From positions 58,624,969 through 58,688,968 of the forward strand of contig OX377205.1 of NCBI GenBank assembly GCA_947396885.1: a stretch of 64,000 nt of DNA. Direction: 5' to 3'. Below are positions 45,701 through 48,300 of this stretch, piece by piece; the first letter of the stretch is position 1, and every line of letters begins with the position of its first letter. The translations under genes were made by a program, and so were the position numbers. Source of the DNA: Heligmosomoides polygyrus polygyrus (Eukaryota > Nematoda > Chromadorea > Rhabditida > Heligmosomidae). The notes beneath the pieces were generated by a model. That model had not been told where the DNA came from, searched no databases, and saw nothing but the letters and a program-made list of their open reading frames with translations.

Positions 45701-46751
45701 GAGCGAAGGACAGCCAGCGCCTCCGACTGGTGTTACCACGCACCCAAGAACATGAGACCATTTCACAGGTAAGAACTTTGAATAATGTGTCAGTATTTTG
45801 TGCCACACGAGGTTTGTAGGTGGATCTCTATTTGCGGCCTGACGTTTCGACTTTCCGTTGTCTTCAGAGGCCTAAAAGTGCAGCACATGTCTGTTTGCGC
45901 TCTACCCACCAAGCGCCTCAACTACCCTAGACATTTTCGACCCACCCCTAGAATCACCACGGATAGCACAAATGAAGAAGACGAACTCACGCATACGATC
46001 CACCGCAGGGCTGACGATCGCCCTCCTTAAGTAACGAGTAGAGGGAATGAGACACACTGAGTGGGAACTGTCGCCGACCGATCACTTACAGTTCACAACA
46101 TGAGTGCCCCTCTATTACGAGTGACCTCTTGCCGTTTGTACCTCATTGTGAACTGTAAGTGACCGGTCGGCTACAGTTCCCACTCAGTGTGTCTCATTCG
46201 CCTCTACTGGTTACCTAACGAGGGCGATCGTCAGCCCTGCTGTGGATCATATGCGTGAGTTCGTCTTCTTCATTTGGGCTATCCGTGGTGATTCTAGGTG
46301 TAGGTCGGAAATGCTAGGGCAGTTAAGGCGCAAACATAAACCTGTGCTCCACTTTTAGGCCTCTGAAGACGACGGAAAGTCGAAACTCAGGCTGCAAATA
46401 AAGATCCACCTACAAACCTCGTGTGGCACAAAATACTGACACATAAGAACTCACCATGCCGAGGTTTCAAGAAGAGAGAAGTTGGGAACTACTTTGAATA
46501 ATATAATACCGATGCGTGTGCAATAAGAGATACATAAAAGGGAACCCTAAAAGTTTGACTTCGTTCTTAAAATCCAGGCCAGAAAGATGCTGCCACATTT
46601 ATGGAACACTCTGGAATATAAATGATCACAAAGTGAATAAACTTACGGTATGGTACCTCTTGCAAAGCGAAATTAATACAGCGGACGCCGAATCAAAAGC
46701 ATTTGGAGCTTGCACGGCGGTCATCGCAAAGTTCCACATGTCTTCAATAAC
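3713..46751 (-). CDS. atm-1: ATM-type PI3K-like kinase gene (HEAT and FAT regions), about 30 exons, both ends outside
   Basis: ATM is a nuclear serine/threonine kinase that signals DNA double-strand breaks. I assembled exons by GT-AG signals and frame continuity; they are listed separately below. The N-terminal exons read LWCSYLVFLSRL-type helical repeats. From 13.4 kb down the product follows human ATM in order: PKLCQILAPYLP (human FCQTVLPYL), LVEVLRDVYMALG (LLLEIYRSIGEPDS), RPLCSGLDYTG with RRANKW (SVYLKGLDYENKDW, RNMQWD), SELPCLLAMSRFRDLE, CRVLISKCDISTAEHMLRAL, then IEEHMESRAF (IENYMKSSEF) and DVYKFLKL (DMWVFRLCSL). The last is the end of FAT, so the kinase domain is missing from the window. 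Introns at 8.6-13.2, 13.8-18.2, 18.99-27.17, 28.86-38.2 and 38.8-41.6 kb are filled with mobile elements. Frames are open, so it is probably functional. ATR or another PI3K-like kinase is the alternative; the IEEHMESRAF block favours ATM. Confidence 0.75.
3800..3927 (-). CDS. atm-1: atm-1 exon
   Basis: A 128-bp exon with acceptor ATAATCCAG and strong donor TCA|GTAAGT. It reads ARRIDCELRCEKAAVASVRQ, then NLVASAIDTVVAGLDAL, parallel to human VQRELELDELALRALKED and LCKAVENYINCLLSG. Confidence 0.7.
3988..4353 (-). CDS. atm-1: atm-1 exon, C-terminal FAT region
   Basis: A 366-bp exon with acceptor CGCTATTTAG and donor AGG|GTGAGT. It reads AELAVELRCLLAELLADHKN, ELSQAINSLRQVLPNF, then FFTLLHRLGARQLAGIEEHM and ESRAFRMREDAIREW. 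The last two match human SLARFSDTQYQRIENYM and KSSEFENKQALL, the best single argument for ATM. Confidence 0.8.
4405..4583 (-). CDS. atm-1: atm-1 exon, FAT region
   Basis: A 179-bp exon with acceptor CTCCCATAG and donor TTC|GTGAGT. It reads SHFFVKSLLQPCLSILEKC, then CRVLISKCDISTAEHMLRAL. The next intron is 51 nt. Confidence 0.72.
4613..4756 (-). CDS. atm-1: atm-1 exon, FAT region
   Basis: A 144-bp exon of 48 codons with acceptor TCGTGTTAG and donor GCT|GTGAGT. It reads TMPIGRHALLAVLTVRSEAG, then TSLLTKLCGLKAFA. It parallels human FQEPIMALRTVIL. The following intron is only 29 nt. Confidence 0.7.
4811..4931 (-). CDS. atm-1: atm-1 exon, FAT region
   Basis: A 121-bp exon with acceptor GGTTTTCCAG and donor GAG|GTTAGC. 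It reads EIECEAAAKSELPCLLAMSR, then FRDLEVLRLSTNGVTGKELE. It resembles the FAT pattern in human ATM around SLYPTLSRLQAIGELE. Confidence 0.72.
5031..5120 (-). CDS. atm-1: atm-1 exon, FAT region
   Basis: A 90-bp exon with acceptor ATCATTCCAG and donor CGA|GTTAGT. It reads FATHEERLFSTLCVCGRSTR then FLGSFLDYIE. Phases match on both sides. Confidence 0.7.
5220..5373 (-). CDS. atm-1: atm-1 exon, FAT region
   Basis: A 154-bp exon with acceptor ATTCCCTAG and donor AAAAG|GTGAAG. It reads ESWEKLLKNRPLCSGLDYTG, then RYGLALRRANKWTEVSYPK. It corresponds to human LSVYLKGLDYENKDW and AAWRNMQWD. Its upstream intron begins almost immediately with a MITE at 5409. Confidence 0.7.
5409..7515. mobile_element. 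TTA-flanked MITE of the GGCGCC family, with a second MITE inside
   Basis: The right end AGTATAAAAGGCGCC is followed by TTA (7516-7518). The left end near 5409 is degenerate (GGCTTCATACAC). The body 5420-6075 is a diverged copy of 10845-11530. A poly-G run sits at 5649-5672. It is split by the MITE at 6109-7474. No coding capacity is seen. Confidence 0.65.
6109..7474. mobile_element. Harbinger-like MITE, GGCCTATGTTATAC termini, 1.37 kb
   Basis: Termini GGCCTATGTTATACTTCGGC and the inverse GTATAACATAGGCC are flanked by TAA on both sides (6106-6108, 7475-7477). Subterminal regions are rich in GTCGGCGACG-type repeats. The middle (6540-6720) matches the MITE at 9575-10817. The 3-bp TWA target site is that of PIF/Harbinger elements. 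No transposase. Confidence 0.8.
7519..7652. mobile_element. small palindromic MITE
   Basis: An almost complete hairpin of about 130 bp (arms with GCGCGACGCGATG and TGTGTAGT) with TTA on both sides. It abuts the preceding MITE, sharing its TTA. Confidence 0.65.
7655..7788 (-). CDS. possible atm-1 exon, boundaries unresolved
   Basis: Two overlapping open frames fill this stretch between the exons at 7849 and 5373: VDWAAPLLALIVVVKRRR, and (from acceptor TTGTAG at 7748) RQKASSCAAIESCDAT. Either could supply a linker exon; human ATM has only a short stretch here, so it may also be intron. Confidence 0.25.
7849..7958 (-). CDS. atm-1: atm-1 exon, FAT region
   Basis: A 110-bp exon with acceptor TTTTCCTTAG and donor TTTTG|GTGAGT. 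It reads DHDSVRLLFSKGRHDWLDVI, then SAQDLIDAYWFW. It parallels human [20 protein letters not shown]. Confidence 0.7.
8014..8146 (-). CDS. atm-1: atm-1 exon, FAT region
   Basis: A 133-bp exon with acceptor GACGTCAAG and donor CAG|GTTGTG. It reads NKRLVEVLRDVYMALGSTAA, then LRTLSTGSQ, matching the FAT motif LLLEIYRSIGEPDSL of human ATM. Confidence 0.7.
8228..8601 (-). CDS. atm-1: atm-1 exon, start of FAT-like region
   Basis: The largest exon (374 bp), with acceptor TTCCTTTCAG and donor CAT|GTGGGT. It reads PKLCQILAPYLPTMDSSSGE, then AWHCKVALPPAGVGDSSQW and GMFDLIKCCLIANLPEYAFA. It parallels human FCQTVLPYLIHDILL and LNYLEVAKVAQSCAAHF. Confidence 0.75.
9151..9573 (+). pseudogene. mariner transposase, N-terminal part
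   Basis: It starts MAKQFIPTETHIRHVMLFLH and carries the two helix-turn-helix DNA-binding regions (STVYQWFSKFAVGEFS; later LKSIGKVQKLGRWVP). There is an in-frame stop at 9430 and the frame is cut by the MITE at 9575. Confidence 0.85.
9575..10817. mobile_element. Harbinger-like MITE, GGCCTATGTTATAC family, 1.24 kb
   Basis: Flanked by TTA (9572-9574, 10818-10820). Its long inverted termini include GACGCGTCGCCGACG. The centre (9990-10170) is nearly identical to 6540-6700 of the first copy. Inserted in the mariner transposase reading frame. Confidence 0.8.
10821..11747. mobile_element. TTA-flanked MITE, GGCGCC family, 0.93 kb
   Basis: Termini GGCGCCTTTTATACTTG and the inverse AGTATAAAAGGCGCC are flanked by TTA (10818-10820, 11748-11750). 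The left TTA is shared with the preceding MITE. Poly-G at 11080-11092. It is the better preserved copy of 5409-7515. Confidence 0.8.
11805..12115 (-). repeat. tRNA-derived SINE with intact B box
   Basis: Minus strand 11928-11859 is a 70-nt tRNA-like head: acceptor GCGCCGG/CTGGCGC, a 4-bp D stem, a loop CCGGAAA with C at position 33, and a perfect T arm GCGGG/CCCGC. The body with TATCAGCATGGAGCC also occurs at 1-85. A rough repeat TACTCTA..CTAATT at both ends (11807, 12109) may be the target duplication. U33 is missing, so it is SINE rather than tRNA gene. Confidence 0.65.
12113..12660 (+). pseudogene. mariner transposase, C-terminal part
   Basis: It resumes at WRAQWVDGTGDAE and runs to PARWRKTIDVKCGYFK. 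The segment with the first catalytic aspartate is missing. The second is changed to valine (FQHVNARPH instead of D before NARPH). The third is present in HSPDLAPSDYH. The enzyme is dead. Confidence 0.85.
12950..13080. repeat. deleted copy of the foldback arm found at 49.6-51.8 kb
   Basis: AAAAACTAGCACATATG to 13020 matches 50195-50260. It then jumps directly to TAGCATCGCAAGAGCTCACC, which matches 51791 onward and the inverse of 49555-49600. The roughly 300 bp between are missing. Confidence 0.6.
13238..13357 (-). CDS. atm-1: atm-1 exon
   Basis: A 120-bp exon of 40 codons with acceptor TATGTTCCAG and donor GTG|GTCAGT. It reads QRDGVAEWSSSLYSDLVAAI and ends FTIAECASFV. Joined to the next exon, the spacing to the CQILAPYL block is within one residue of human ATM, which is why the longer overlapping frame at 13051-13232 was not used. 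Confidence 0.65.
13424..13529 (-). CDS. atm-1: atm-1 exon
   Basis: A 106-bp exon with acceptor TAATTCCAG and donor GAG|GTAACT. It reads NTSLASVESCFRILTCEVCR then SKPRLRAHPKE, aligning with human VRSAAVTCLKNIL. Confidence 0.65.
13616..13824 (-). CDS. atm-1: atm-1 exon, 5' boundary uncertain
   Basis: It reads CSEFVSRLLFAWDVLPHLRG, then APVLSLFGDDLSLL and IEDFCALLLCDT, ending in donor CAG|GTGAAC. The acceptor is either TATTCAG (top at 13824, phase 0) or ATTCAAG (top at 13801). The overhang AG plus T gives serine at the next exon. Confidence 0.65.
14193..14262 (+). repeat. tRNA-like block, left arm
   Basis: A box TAGCCTAATGGGTGACAG and B box GAGTTCCGATCCC, with correct spacing. Confidence 0.5.
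14553..15212 (+). pseudogene. RTE apurinic-type endonuclease domain
   Basis: The open frame includes ICTYNCRTIASEQDL, VIALQEMEGRT, GVGFLANSTVHHLV and VVVTDFNATVGRN. These are the N, E and D/N motifs of the endonuclease/exonuclease/phosphatase fold used to nick target DNA. It shifts frame near 15190; the continuation IDHVLTNRRWSLFDVSVLPS is at 15350-15415. Confidence 0.85.
15960..17475 (+). pseudogene. RTE reverse transcriptase domain and C-terminus
   Basis: Motifs in order, in different frames: INNYRPISLLSVVYKIFTKI, FVDYRKAFDSVE (motif A aspartate present), RQVDTISPKLFTAAL (QGD changed to QVD), ISNLRFADDIVLIS (catalytic ADD present), YVYLGRELNMDNDL, and a C-terminus including KYRWAGHLL-like sequence and GRPPTRWAD. 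An in-frame stop lies at 16883. Confidence 0.85.
17757..17826 (-). repeat. tRNA-like block, right arm
   Basis: The minus strand has A box TGGCCTAATGGGTTGCGG; the B box is degraded to GGTAGAGGGTCCC. It faces the left block. Confidence 0.45.
18238..18372 (-). CDS. atm-1: atm-1 exon, 3' boundary uncertain
   Basis: Acceptor AATTTCGCAG. It reads EVLTLHCTLFWKCLRRMLEE then TSMLMRVMSSSTKN. Possible donors are GTTACA at 18237 (phase 0), GTAGCG at 18214 and the stronger GTGCGT at 18269. The first two can be joined in frame to the exon at 13824 or 13801. Confidence 0.6.
18432..18609 (-). CDS. atm-1: atm-1 exon
   Basis: A 178-bp exon with acceptor CGCTTCTAG and donor AAG|GTGAGA. It reads RPDLTKLVFDRITASGCLSN, then AELVLLKNINCEYLTTED and SEAEEFIHTGKVK. 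Confidence 0.7.
18640..18710 (-). CDS. atm-1: atm-1 exon
   Basis: A 71-bp exon with acceptor TTATATCCAG and donor GAGAG|GTAACC. It reads SLKDIAYHPEGVSAVFQWQH then ILE, and leaves AG. An internal GTGAGT at 18672-18677 cannot be used without breaking the frame. The next intron is only 30 nt. Confidence 0.6.
18758..18841 (-). CDS. atm-1: atm-1 exon
   Basis: An 84-bp exon of 28 codons with acceptor GTTTTCCAG and donor CTT|GTAAGT. It reads AKIGYFNMGYLLLLDSILAI then ARSPLRKL. The flanking introns are 71 and 47 nt. Confidence 0.75.
18913..18994 (-). CDS. atm-1: atm-1 exon
   Basis: An 82-bp exon with acceptor CGCTTACAG and donor GCG|GTAAGC. It reads YEKFVVHVFWRRLED and AVLSSLWMA. A second open frame across it fails at the next junction, so this frame is chosen. 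Confidence 0.7.
19210..19505. repeat. degenerate purine-rich short tandem repeat
   Basis: Many imperfect copies of CCAGTAAAGGGGAC with a GGGGAGGGG core at 19380-19405, bracketed by GTCGGGATTCAGAAGACG-like sequence. No gene seen. Confidence 0.6.
19545..19830 (-). repeat. tRNA-derived SINE (TTTATCC tail family), copy 1
   Basis: On the minus strand the head has A box TAGCGCAGTCGGAGG and B box GGTTCGGATTTCC. The body reads in from 19830 and ends in TTTATCCTTATCC at 19545. Related copies are at 29109, 35911, 45475 and, in the other orientation, 43165. Confidence 0.7.
20197..20680. repeat. dispersed repeat, copy 1
   Basis: Matches 25913-26400, from GGAACTAGAAGACGTTC to TTGCACCCAAAACAAC, at roughly 80-85%. 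Conserved blocks include TACTTTAGTAATTATA and CAGGGTATAACTACTACTAA. On the minus strand an open frame (20443-20775) has a partial counterpart in copy 2 (EFPCVVFLYTK), but I do not recognise the family. Confidence 0.6.
20932..21146 (+). repeat. two-unit tandem repeat, 108-bp period
   Basis: Units 20932-21039 and 21040-21146 both start CTTCAGATTCGT and end in ATATCGATCGAT-rich sequence. No gene seen. Confidence 0.7.
21177..21690 (+). repeat. 41-bp minisatellite, about 12.5 units
   Basis: The unit is roughly GGTTGCCGACGTGTTCGGCA plus CGTCTACGGCTCGCCATGCAC. The first three units and the last are diverged; the middle ones are almost identical. Because 41 is not a multiple of 3, all three forward frames are open with the same cyclic peptide, so no protein is inferred. 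Confidence 0.9.
21700..23260. other. AT-rich stretch without recognised features
   Basis: I see no exon with flanking splice signals, no terminal repeats and no known protein motif here. It may be old intron sequence of atm-1 on the minus strand. Confidence 0.4.
23272..25910 (+). pseudogene. Penelope-like (or related) reverse transcriptase, interrupted
   Basis: An AT-rich retroelement remnant. 23272-23517 is open. Later fragments read YSADFVDMFANIPHDVIVRN (RT motif A) near 24055 and, at 24251-24600, QIKGVPQGGNATPMITDSTL (motif B). The expected RYIDDLL motif is degraded. After the MITE at 24609-25701 the frame resumes near 25740 (ETLRISRCCSKKDNFVGG). Many stops. Confidence 0.6.
24609..25701. 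mobile_element. pogo/Tigger-like MITE, 1.09 kb
   Basis: Termini CAGTCCCCTCTCGTT and the inverse AACGAGAGGGGACTG are flanked by TA (24607-24608, 25702-25703). It is inserted in the RT pseudogene above. Further CGTTATAACGGGAG-type motifs occur inside the right end. No transposase is visible. A degenerate tRNA-like SINE lies at 24935-25060. Confidence 0.75.
25913..26400. repeat. dispersed repeat, copy 2
   Basis: Second copy of 20197-20680, placed directly after the RT pseudogene. This may be its 3' end or an independent element. Confidence 0.55.
26500..26918. mobile_element. single arm of a mariner-terminated foldback
   Basis: It ends TTATGGGACAACCTAA followed by TA. The sequence matches the arms of 53309-55103 (for example GACCGCCGGCGAAATCTGCA). 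The left limit is uncertain. Confidence 0.65.
27170..27225 (-). CDS. atm-1: atm-1 exon, 3' boundary uncertain
   Basis: Acceptor GATTTAGGCAG; the frame reads LRSFCQVSQKYSTATITL. Ending at TT|GTGCTC gives the two-base overhang that the exon at 18994 needs. A better-looking donor at 27150 (CTG|GTAGCC) would break that phase unless a further exon exists between. Confidence 0.5.
27285..27377 (-). CDS. atm-1: atm-1 exon
   Basis: A 93-bp exon of 31 codons, phase 0, with acceptor GCGTACTTCAG and weak donor CAG|GTCCTC just before an in-frame stop. It reads KIARVILCDPVRIRLRSQLL and ends ANEEKLLQ. Confidence 0.65.
27462..28233. mobile_element. deleted mariner-like element, 772 bp
   Basis: Termini TTAGGTTGTCCTACAAAAC and the inverse TTTTGGACCAACCTAA are flanked by TA. 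A minus-strand frame (27788-28117) may be transposase remnant but shows no catalytic motif. It lies between atm-1 exons at 28263 and 27377. Confidence 0.6.
28263..28409 (-). CDS. atm-1: atm-1 exon
   Basis: A 147-bp exon of 49 codons with acceptor TTTTGCTTAG and strong donor CTA|GTAAGT. It reads AGEATVVDLDAVDAACIVRY then SLLDWKFVSRLLRDVQSNV. It starts 30 bp from the right end of a deleted mariner element, which sits in the following intron. Confidence 0.75.
28757..28856 (-). CDS. atm-1: atm-1 exon
   Basis: A 100-bp exon (one base plus 33 codons) with acceptor CATCGTTTAG and donor AAA|GTGAGG. It reads KIIDQDVAEGEYDVHEAAVY then RRLLNTGILKSSK. The phase matches the exon at 38207. Confidence 0.7.
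29109..29410 (-). repeat. tRNA-derived SINE (TTTATCC tail family), copy 2
   Basis: Near-identical to 19545-19830 over the body (GGATGTCGTGGAGGCG and GACAAGTCTGGTACCAATTC). The A-box end is near 29390 and the TTTATCC tail is at 29120. Confidence 0.7.
29597..29625 (+). repeat. (AAC)n microsatellite
   Basis: About eight AAC units. Confidence 0.85.
29690..29800. repeat. fragment of the hAT family end
   Basis: ATGGATGTGCGAAATTTCCC then TTCCGAATTCCGGTTTTCGG matches the right terminal region of the hAT element at 39715-41157 in inverse orientation. Confidence 0.55.
30117..30535 (+). repeat. 5' LTR
   Basis: 419 bp, starts TG and ends CA, with TATA box and polyadenylation signal in the right order. 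The start is inferred, since no partner LTR is available for comparison. Confidence 0.5.
30893..31120 (+). pseudogene. gag-like fragment
   Basis: It reads TTVEGIEKLILEELSQADQF, then IERLKKKVDDI, a helical region just downstream of the primer-binding-like site. Frames are broken after 31120. The gag assignment is by position only. Confidence 0.4.
31657..32049 (+). pseudogene. retrotransposon aspartic protease
   Basis: It contains RTALLDTGSQVSIIPLQMF, the DTGS catalytic motif of retroviral-type proteases with the usual hydrophobic flanks. The frame ends at 32047 before any RT domain. Confidence 0.75.
32100..33735 (-). pseudogene. CR1-type LINE, ORF1 and endonuclease remnants
   Basis: On the minus strand: a coiled-coil ORF1-like frame near 33400-33600 (DMVEINRKCIEVLQDNNRLR), then KFLLLNVRSLVKKKK near 32800, KKRGGVLMLCRN and FEETVPDSYEISVADVF near 32550, and LFQSVSKPTR with SYLDLVSCNVRKLVNNLVVE near 32250. 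This is the order of CR1 endonuclease motifs. Many stops; no RT. Confidence 0.65.
34391..34890 (+). repeat. single-arm copy of the 528-2989 foldback
   Basis: CTAACAAGGGAGGTCAATGA then TTTCCTGCGGACATCTGGGT match the foldback arm, including the tRNA-like block (A box ACGGCCGAGTGGC near 34730). Confidence 0.8.
35819..35905 (+). CDS. possible exon of a nested plus-strand gene
   Basis: Strong acceptor TTTTCTTCTCTTCCAG, then an open frame SIPSARQPAVHLGTSSRREL, IFAEKLRNPLR, reaching a SINE at 35911. It may be a terminal or chance exon. No family recognised. Confidence 0.3.
35911..36201 (-). repeat. tRNA-derived SINE (TTTATCC tail family), copy 3
   Basis: Same body as 19545-19830, about 95% identical. 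Tail TTTATCCTTTTTTTATCC on the minus strand at 35911-35930. Confidence 0.75.
36369..36470 (+). CDS. possible exon of a nested plus-strand gene
   Basis: A 102-bp open exon (34 codons) with acceptor CCTTTTTCAG and donor AAA|GTAAAT. It reads KGLCQLFSEAANESGTDGAL, then VWAEVSALVDRK. It lies in the 9.35 kb atm-1 intron on the opposite strand. Family unknown. Confidence 0.4.
36685..36784 (+). CDS. possible exon of a nested plus-strand gene
   Basis: Acceptor GTTTTACAG and strong donor AAG|GTACGT. It reads FVEHMSTQVERNLERAQRGG then GTRGLVDAFLK. The frame is also open upstream (FTCRNCRLSFLRLACSRTYK), so the exon may start nearer 36590. Confidence 0.35.
37857..37889. repeat. (AAAT)n microsatellite
   Basis: GAATAAATAAATAAATAAAA followed by ATAAATAAATT. 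Confidence 0.85.
38207..38397 (-). CDS. atm-1: atm-1 exon
   Basis: A 191-bp exon with acceptor GCTTTCCAG and donor AAC|GTGAGT. It reads REVMRGIGIRLQASDSSELR and ends REVLADRIT. The two-base overhang AC is completed by the first base of the exon at 28856, across a 9.35 kb intron. Confidence 0.7.
38499..38657 (-). CDS. atm-1: atm-1 exon
   Basis: A 159-bp exon of 53 codons, phase 0 at both ends, with acceptor AAATGTTGCAG and donor TTG|GTAATG. It reads LMNGWMCRFVAYAKPEVLLL and continues LIPTRLYHLLATRVEE. The frame stays open past the donor, but only splicing to 38397 restores phase. Confidence 0.7.
38717..38817 (-). CDS. atm-1: atm-1 exon
   Basis: A 101-bp exon with acceptor TCATTGCAG and donor GAT|GTGAGT. 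It reads ISDELRVSLWCSYLVFLSRL then EHRREVTDTLD, amphipathic helices typical of HEAT repeats. The upstream 2.8 kb intron holds a hAT element and MITEs; the downstream intron is 59 nt. Confidence 0.7.
39715..41157. mobile_element. hAT element, non-autonomous, 1.44 kb, perfect 8-bp TSD
   Basis: Termini CAGGGATGTGCGGAA and the inverse TTCCGCACATCCCTG. Both flanks carry ATCCTGAC (39707-39714 and 41158-41165), the 8-bp duplication of hAT elements. Subterminal GAAACCGGAAT-type motifs occur at both ends in the same orientation. No transposase. It lies in the atm-1 intron between 38817 and 41600. Confidence 0.92.
41186..41345. mobile_element. palindromic Harbinger-like MITE, 160 bp
   Basis: GGCCTCTGTTATACTCCCGC and its inverse are perfect over about 36 bp, flanked by TAA (41183-41185, 41346-41348). 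It has a sister copy at 42950-43110 in the other orientation. Confidence 0.85.
41349..41386. mobile_element. 38-bp hairpin remnant of the same MITE family
   Basis: GGTTTATGTTATGCTCCCGT and its inverse with almost no loop, TAA on both sides, abutting the 160-bp MITE. Confidence 0.75.
41600..41752 (-). CDS. atm-1: atm-1 exon
   Basis: A 153-bp exon between acceptor GCTTTTTAG and donor GCCG|GTGAGT. It reads KCAIEHDLDLFGLSESR and LVEYVGHFIHDFWSTA and leaves one base over, which completes GAG with the next exon at 38817. Confidence 0.65.
42649..42874 (-). CDS. atm-1: atm-1 exon, 3' boundary uncertain
   Basis: Good acceptor GTTTCTTCAG at 42875-42884. The frame reads VIGSDDEVVDAISDVLARST, then FLLAEFEFDEMMCF and RGIKEWKQVAIEL. 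The next exon needs a one-base overhang. Only weak donors (GTCCAA at 42648, or GTCGGC at 42660) supply it, so the end is a guess. Confidence 0.5.
42950..43110. mobile_element. palindromic Harbinger-like MITE, 161 bp
   Basis: Inverse orientation copy of 41186-41345, flanked by TAA (42947-42949, 43111-43113). Confidence 0.85.
43165..43335 (+). repeat. diverged SINE of the TTTATCC family, copy 5
   Basis: Plus-strand orientation: CGAATTGGTACC, GACTGGCCATC and CATTCCATGGAAGTAGCGCA correspond to the inverse of 19545-19740. Ends near TTTATCC at 43340. Confidence 0.55.
43402..43497 (-). CDS. atm-1: atm-1 exon
   Basis: A 96-bp exon of 32 codons, phase 0 at both ends, with acceptor TTAGTTTCAG and donor CTG|GTGGCT. 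It reads ATFAIHRRIWPAF and ends YEQRSIAESL, in the position of human REFWKLF. Another frame is also open across it, so the call rests on phase agreement with both neighbours. Confidence 0.5.
44589..44785. mobile_element. MITE with GGCATATGTTATAC termini, 197 bp
   Basis: GGTATGTTATACTTCGCCGG on the left, GAAGTATAACATATGCC then TAA on the right; GC-rich core. Related by its termini to the MITEs at 6109 and 9575. Confidence 0.7.
44840..45245 (+). pseudogene. highly decayed mariner transposase fragment
   Basis: In shifting frames: MTDVYLNKAN, NVYLHQDSANGPHSAMSM (second catalytic D region), YLFSIIQRHLNG and FWSSCVHGLPA. They line up in order with VYVNQLRKL, VNARPHIARAM, YHLFSSLQRYLDG and FWRKGIHDLPARW of the mariner at 8982-12737. 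No terminal repeats remain. Confidence 0.6.
45475..45760 (-). repeat. diverged SINE of the TTTATCC family, copy 4
   Basis: Same order of blocks (CGTGGAGGCAACTGG, TGACGACTTGCGGTGG, AGACAAGTCTTGTATCA, GGTTGGCCGGGC) with about 70% identity. Confidence 0.55.
45785..46444. mobile_element. 660-bp palindromic element
   Basis: Inverted arms of about 310 bp (GTGTCAGTATTTTGTGCC and inverse) around a 45-bp loop at 46100-46145. Near each end lies a CTGAAGAC...GTCGAAAC motif like that seen in Penelope-type 3' regions. No coding frame. Confidence 0.8.
46647..46751 (-). CDS. atm-1: atm-1 exon, most 5' one found
   Basis: A 105-bp exon of 35 codons, phase 0 at both ends. It has acceptor ATTTAAAG and a strong donor ACC|GTAAGT. 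It reads VIEDMWNFAMTAVQAPNAF and continues to SLCKRYHT. The pattern of a tryptophan helix followed by a paired helix resembles human ATM near LLKLWNKIWCITF. Earlier exons, about 500 residues by comparison with human ATM, were not recognised to the right. Confidence 0.6.
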
Positions 46752-47034
46752 CTTTAAATAGTGTTTACATAAGAGTATCTTTACATAGCGCAAAAAATAA
46801 TAACAAATATAAATATCGAATGGAAATAAAAGGTACATGTCGCGAGGGTGAGCAGCATTGGAAGGTGGGAGCGCGCCAGCCAATAATAGCCGAGCGGAGC
46901 ACAGATCGAAGACGTACCAGCTGGTCAGGGTACTGATTGCACATGCCTTCTCTGAATGGCAATGCCATTCAATGCAGTTTGATTGGATGGAGCGTTCCTA
47001 TCTCCCAACACTGCCCAGCTCCAGAATTTATCAC

Positions 47035-48300
47035 TCAAGAGAGCTACAATACCGCTCCTGTCTTTTGGTTTTTGGGCGAAATAGACGGAAGAAACCGCCG
47101 TTTCCGCCGCGTTTTCATAACTTCCGTTAAATTTCCTTGATCAGAAAATAATTACGACCATTGGAATCTACTCTAGATGATCTATCCAATGATGTAGGTA
47201 GCCCTCAGTGGTACTTAAAAAAGTTGATTCGGTGACCCATATGGATGGACGGCAGTGACCTCCCTTCGTCGCTCGAGATAATTGCTCTCGAAGCAGACAC
47301 CTCCCCGACTGACGGAACCACCAGATTTCAGCTAAAAGTTTCGTCTTTTGCCCGTGTTATGTTCGGCAGTATTCACTTTTTCGTATGTGGCAATAAAAAG
47401 TGATCATTATGATATAGTTTTCCGAAAAATTATTCTTGTTCAGGTTTCTGATATTCAGAAAATGTTTGAAATTGGTGAGGTCTGATCTAAGCCCAGCGAT
47501 GTCCGTGAAATCTCAAAGTAGAAAGCTCTGCTGATCTAGTGGTGATCTTTTATCTTGTTAAAGGAAAGCGATCACAGCAGCACGGTTAGAAAACTGGTGG
47601 CTGTCAAAGTCATCTGCAGTGCACAATGTTGGTGAAAAAACGATTTTTACCAAACTAAATGGCAGCTAGAGCTGTCGCATCAAGGATAGGCCGCAGAGTC
47701 AGGACTTTGGAAAAACTCTTTGTGGTCTTCCACATGGGGGTCCGCTGGCTTCGCTTAAGCGCTGTTCCCCAAGCAATCGAGTAGTTAAAGTTCGTCGAAG
47801 ATTTGAGGTGGCCCCAACACAATATCTGCTCTAAAAGTTGCTCTAAAACTGAAAAATTTCTTCACTTTTGAATTCTCAAGTCAGTTCTGAGACCATTAAG
47901 GCTGGGTTCCAGGGTTTGCCGCTACTTTAACTTTAACCATTATCCATATTTTCTCGCCTGACTGTAGGCTACGGTCGGTGTGACCAGGCTCTACAGGAGC
48001 AGTGACCGAGCGCTACCCCTTGATGTCCATTTCCGCCTGCTCGACATCTTCACACTTCTTGATGGACACCAAATAGCCGGTACCTCATCGATCCTTCCTC
48101 GAGGCGTTGCTCTTAGTAACTACCACAAGGTCTTGGACGCTCTTGAATGTTTGAAGCCTGTAAAATTCAACACATCTCCAACTCCTTTTAGGCAAATCTC
48201 GTGGCCATGTCCTCATTGCAGTTCTTTTGAGCGGAAATGGCGGTTTTTCCATCCATTCCGCCCAAAAACCAAAAGGCAGGAGCGGTATTGTACTAGGCTA
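47035..48300. repeat. inverted pair of 70-bp ends
   Basis: 47040-47105 (ACAATACCGCTCCTG, TTTTGGTTTTTGGGCG) is inverted at 48225-48298. It could be the two ends of a 1.26 kb non-autonomous DNA element; no target duplication found. The interior shows no gene. Confidence 0.4.
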
